Assembly: GCA_020217165.1 (NCBI GenBank)
Contig: JAIWOE010000162.1
Span: 1-8,375 of the forward strand
Length of the DNA: 8,375 nt
From: Desulfovibrio sp.
GTDB lineage: Bacteria > Desulfobacterota > Desulfovibrionia > Desulfovibrionales > Desulfovibrionaceae
Direction: 5' to 3'
Shown: in pieces, positions 6,391 through 8,375 of the stretch
Position numbering within the stretch: the first letter of the stretch is position 1
How the letters are laid out: every line of letters begins with the position of its first letter
Translations under genes and position numbers: made by a program
Notes under the pieces: generated by a model
Databases searched by the model: none
What the model was told of the DNA's origin: nothing
The model's input: the letters and a program-made list of their open reading frames with translations, nothing else

Positions 6391-6416
6391 TGCCCCCTCG
6401 GGGCAGTGGCCTGCCC
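6391..6416 (-). terminator. Overlapping alternative hairpins after pyrE
   Basis: Two perfect 6-bp stems share an arm: TGCCCC/GGGGCA (6391-6396 with 6400-6405, loop CTC) and GGGCAG/CTGCCC (6401-6406 with 6411-6416, loop TGGC). They begin 12 nt past the pyrE stop on the minus strand. No T-run follows, so termination would be weak or factor-dependent. They may instead protect the 3' end of the purB-pyrE message. Confidence 0.35.
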
Positions 6417-6428
6417 GCGCATGACCTG

Positions 6429-7034
6429 TCAGGCCAGTCCCAGCGTCTTCAACTCGTTACGCGTAAACAGCGCCTTCAAGGGGAAGCCCGCGCGCTCCAG
6501 ATTTTCCCGTCCGCCCTCCTCGCGGTCCAGTACCGCCGCCACCACGCTGACCGTGAAGCCGGCATCCTGCACGCGCTGGATGGAGGTGACCAGGGTCCCG
6601 CCAGTGGTGACCACGTCTTCCAGCAGCGCCACGTGGCAGCCCGCGGGCAGGTTGGCCAGGCCCTCAAGGTACTGGTTGGTGCCGTGGCCCTTGCTCTGCT
6701 TGCGGATGATGCATGCCGGCCAGGGCGCGGCCGGGGCAGGGTCTGGCAGGGTGCCTTCGCTGGCCAGGTAGGAGGCCAGGCTGGTTGCGGTGACCAGGGG
6801 ATCCGCCCCCAGGGTCATGCCGGCCACGGCATCCACCCGCTGGCCTGCAAGCAGATGCAGAAAGAGCCGGCCCAGCAGGTAGGCGCCTTCCGGGTGCAGG
6901 GCGGTTTGCTTGCAATCGAAATAATAGTCGGACTTACGACCCGAGGTGAGGGTGAAGTCCCCTTCCTTGTAGGATTTCTGAATCAACAGGCGGGCCAGGC
7001 GGGCTTTGAGGTCCTGCATGGTGGCGGCGGTCAT
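6429..7034 (-). CDS. pyrE: Orotate phosphoribosyltransferase
   Basis: Converts orotate and PRPP to orotidine 5'-monophosphate and pyrophosphate, the fifth step of de novo pyrimidine synthesis, in the cytoplasm as a dimer. With M1 at 7034 the protein has 201 residues, normal for PyrE. Diagnostic parts are FTLTSGRKSDYYFDCK near the N-terminus, the catalytic loop IIRKQSKGHGT (Lys112, Lys115, His117) and the PRPP-binding motif VALLEDVVTTGG (about 125-136). A short Pro/Ala-rich segment (PDPAPAAPWPA) precedes the catalytic-loop strand and is slightly unusual. The frame is open to 7073, but GGAG lies 6 nt before the ATG at 7034, and the longer form would run back into purB. The ATG begins one base after the purB stop, so the two are co-transcribed and translation is probably coupled. 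Confidence 0.96.
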   Translation of the reverse strand: MTAATMQDLKARLARLLIQKSYKEGDFTLTSGRKSDYYFDCKQTALHPEGAYLLGRLFLHLLAGQRVDAVAGMTLGADPLVTATSLASYLASEGTLPDPAPAAPWPACIIRKQSKGHGTNQYLEGLANLPAGCHVALLEDVVTTGGTLVTSIQRVQDAGFTVSVVAAVLDREEGGRENLERAGFPLKALFTRNELKTLGLA

Positions 7035-7044
7035 GCTACGCTCC
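7035..7044 (-). promoter_or_regulatory. Ribosome binding site of pyrE inside the purB 3' end
   Basis: GGAG (plus 7041-7044) lies in the last codons of purB, 6 nt before the pyrE ATG. The purB stop TAG and the pyrE ATG are separated by one base, an arrangement typical of translational coupling. This site picks the start at 7034 over those at 7073 and 7019. Confidence 0.7.
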
Positions 7045-8346
7045 GAACACGCGTGCGAACACGGCGGCTTCATGGGTCAAACAGGCGGCGGGATCGAACA
7101 GGGCGTCCAGGGTGGCGGCGGAGAGCCGGGCCGTGATGGCCGGGTCCTGCCGCACCAGGGCTGGGAAACTCGTGCGTGTTTCCCAGCTCTGCATGGCGTG
7201 CCGCTGGACCATGGCATAGGCTTCCTGCCGGGGCAGACCGCTTTCGATGAGGGCCGTGAGCACCTTCTGAGAGAAATGCAGGCCAAAGGAGGCCTCCATG
7301 TTGCGCAGCATGTTATCCTGGCGCACCACCAGACGCTCCAGCACCCCGCACAGGCGATGCAGGATGTAGTCCAGCAGGCTGGTGGAGTCGGGCATGATGA
7401 TGCGTTCCACGCTGGAGTGGCTGATGTCCCGCTCGTGCCACAGGGCCATGTTTTCCATGGCCGCCAGGGCGTTGCCGCGCAGCACCCGGGCCAGGCCGCT
7501 CATGTTCTCCGCGCTGATGGGATTCTTCTTGTGGGGCATGGCCGAGGAGCCCTTCTGCCCCTTGCCGAAGCCCTCTTCCACCTCCAGCACCTCCGTGCGC
7601 TGCAGGTGCCGCAACTCCACGCACAGGCGCTCCACCCCGCCGGCGGTGAGAGCCAGGGCGGTGAAGAACTGGGCATAGCGGTCGCGCTGGACAATCTGGG
7701 TGGAGACGGGGTCCACGCCCAGGCCCAGGCGGGCGCAGGCGTCGGCTTCTATGGCCGGGCTCAGGTGGGTGTAGGTGCCCACGGCCCCAGAGAGCTTGCC
7801 CACCCGGATCTGTTCCAGGGCCTGGCGGAACCGCTCGTAATGGCGAGAAAATTCCGCATGGAACCCGGCCATCTTCAGCCCGAAGGAGGTGGGCTCGGCA
7901 TGGACGCCGTGGGTGCGGCCCATGCACAGCACGCCCTTGTACTGAAAGGCCATGTCCTTGAGCACGCCCAGGATGCGCTGGTAGCCCTGGTCCAGCACCG
8001 CGCCGGCCTGGGCCAGCTGCACGGCGTTGGCCGTGTCCACGATATCGGAGGAGGTGCAACCTAGGTGGATGAACCGGGCGGCCGGGCCCACGCGTTCTTC
8101 CAGGGCGGAGAGGAAGGCGATGACATCGTGCCGGGTGGTTTCCTCTATCTCCAACACCCGGTCCACAAAGGTCTGGTCGATGTCGAAGGAGGCCTTGGCG
8201 CGGATCTCTGCCATGGCATCGGCGGGAATGGCGCCGGCGGCGTGCCAGGCCTCGCACACGGCCAACTCCACCTGGAGCCAGGCCTGCAGGCGGGCGGCCG
8301 GGGACCAGAGGGTGCGCATGACCGGGCGGCTGTAGCGGTCGAGCAT
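7036..8346 (-). CDS. purB: Adenylosuccinate lyase
   Basis: Cleaves SAICAR to AICAR and adenylosuccinate to AMP, each releasing fumarate; it works twice in purine synthesis, as a cytoplasmic tetramer. The 436-residue length matches the Bacillus/Thermotoga-type family. Motifs in order: MLDRYSRPVM at the N-terminus, TRHDVIAF (about 71-78, His73), TSSDIVDT (98-105), GRTHGVHAEPTSFG (143-156, His146) and the fumarase/lyase superfamily signature GSSAMPHKKNP (266-275) carrying the mobile-loop catalytic Ser. The C-terminal helices complete the fold, with no truncation. The ATG at 8346 has GGAG at a 6-nt spacing. pyrE follows after one base. The promoter of the pair lies right of the window. Confidence 0.97.
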   Translation of the reverse strand: MLDRYSRPVMRTLWSPAARLQAWLQVELAVCEAWHAAGAIPADAMAEIRAKASFDIDQTFVDRVLEIEETTRHDVIAFLSALEERVGPAARFIHLGCTSSDIVDTANAVQLAQAGAVLDQGYQRILGVLKDMAFQYKGVLCMGRTHGVHAEPTSFGLKMAGFHAEFSRHYERFRQALEQIRVGKLSGAVGTYTHLSPAIEADACARLGLGVDPVSTQIVQRDRYAQFFTALALTAGGVERLCVELRHLQRTEVLEVEEGFGKGQKGSSAMPHKKNPISAENMSGLARVLRGNALAAMENMALWHERDISHSSVERIIMPDSTSLLDYILHRLCGVLERLVVRQDNMLRNMEASFGLHFSQKVLTALIESGLPRQEAYAMVQRHAMQSWETRTSFPALVRQDPAITARLSAATLDALFDPAACLTHEAAVFARVFGA

Positions 8347-8356
8347 GGGTGACTCC
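8347..8356 (-). promoter_or_regulatory. Ribosome binding site of purB
   Basis: CTGGAG on the minus strand, with GGAG at plus 8353-8356, lies 6 nt before the purB ATG. Confidence 0.65.
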
Positions 8357-8359
8357 AGG

Positions 8360-8375
8360 AAAAAAATGGGCCGCG
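8360..8375 (-). terminator. Possible 3' half of an intrinsic terminator at the window edge
   Basis: Reading the minus strand, CGCGGCCCA is followed by seven T (plus 8360-8366), directly before the purB ribosome site. This resembles the second arm and T-run of a terminator for a gene further right. The first arm is outside the window, so it cannot be confirmed. If real, it would make purB the start of its own transcription unit or place it under read-through. Confidence 0.25.

Larger units (their letters stand above)
6118..6428. other. Intergenic regulatory region between pyrE and the envelope gene block
   Basis: This 311-nt stretch holds no gene I would accept. Starting from the pyrE side it contains overlapping hairpins (6391-6416), a TTGACA element (6371-6376), a cluster of ACCCCT/AGGGGT motifs (6309-6363), a good sigma70-like promoter with a palindrome in its spacer (6230-6259), an untranslated leader of about 105 nt, and the ribosome site. 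A 73-codon GTG frame on the minus strand (6308-6087) crosses the region but is out of frame with the gene it enters and lacks a ribosome site. Confidence 0.7.

Noticed and set aside
7006..8064. 352-codon plus-strand frame opposite purB
   Set aside because: purB is unambiguous on the other strand; this frame is a Gly/His/Gln-rich antisense shadow.

Overview
The window is GC-rich, densely coded bacterial DNA with strong G/C third-position preference. It looks chromosomal: I see no mobile element, CRISPR array, tRNA or rRNA. The gene content and protein style suggest a Gram-negative, delta-proteobacterial sulfate reducer such as a Desulfovibrionaceae member. That assignment is inference, made without any database search.

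Layout, left to right. (1) Positions 1-905, plus strand: the 3' part of an RluA/RluC-type 23S rRNA pseudouridine synthase gene, lacking only its first codons. (2) It converges on a block of four minus-strand genes read from 6117 down to 945: a secreted YkuD-domain L,D-transpeptidase/carboxypeptidase with two C-terminal NTF2-like domains; a 236-residue single-pass membrane protein of unknown function; a xylose-isomerase-like TIM-barrel (sugar phosphate isomerase/epimerase) protein; and a CocE/PepX (S15) serine hydrolase with an N-terminal membrane anchor. Gaps of 27 and 19 nt tie the first three together. A 105-nt gap holding a cluster of GAAGGAT inverted repeats separates the fourth. (3) A 311-nt intergenic stretch (6118-6428) holds a good sigma70-type promoter for this block, repeated ACCCCT/AGGGGT motifs and hairpins. 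(4) At the right end, also on the minus strand, purB (adenylosuccinate lyase) is followed after one base by pyrE (orotate phosphoribosyltransferase), a translationally coupled nucleotide-synthesis pair.

How the genes may work together: purB and pyrE serve purine and pyrimidine synthesis, and the rRNA pseudouridine synthase is housekeeping. The four-gene block looks envelope-directed, since three of its products carry a signal peptide or membrane anchor. The first enzyme resembles, in domain order, the Csd6-type peptidoglycan-trimming enzyme known to control cell shape in Helicobacter. The roles of the membrane protein, the epimerase-like protein and the anchored hydrolase in such a process are not established. 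Nothing here is a clear new defence or mobile system; the most worthwhile target is this envelope gene block and its regulatory region.
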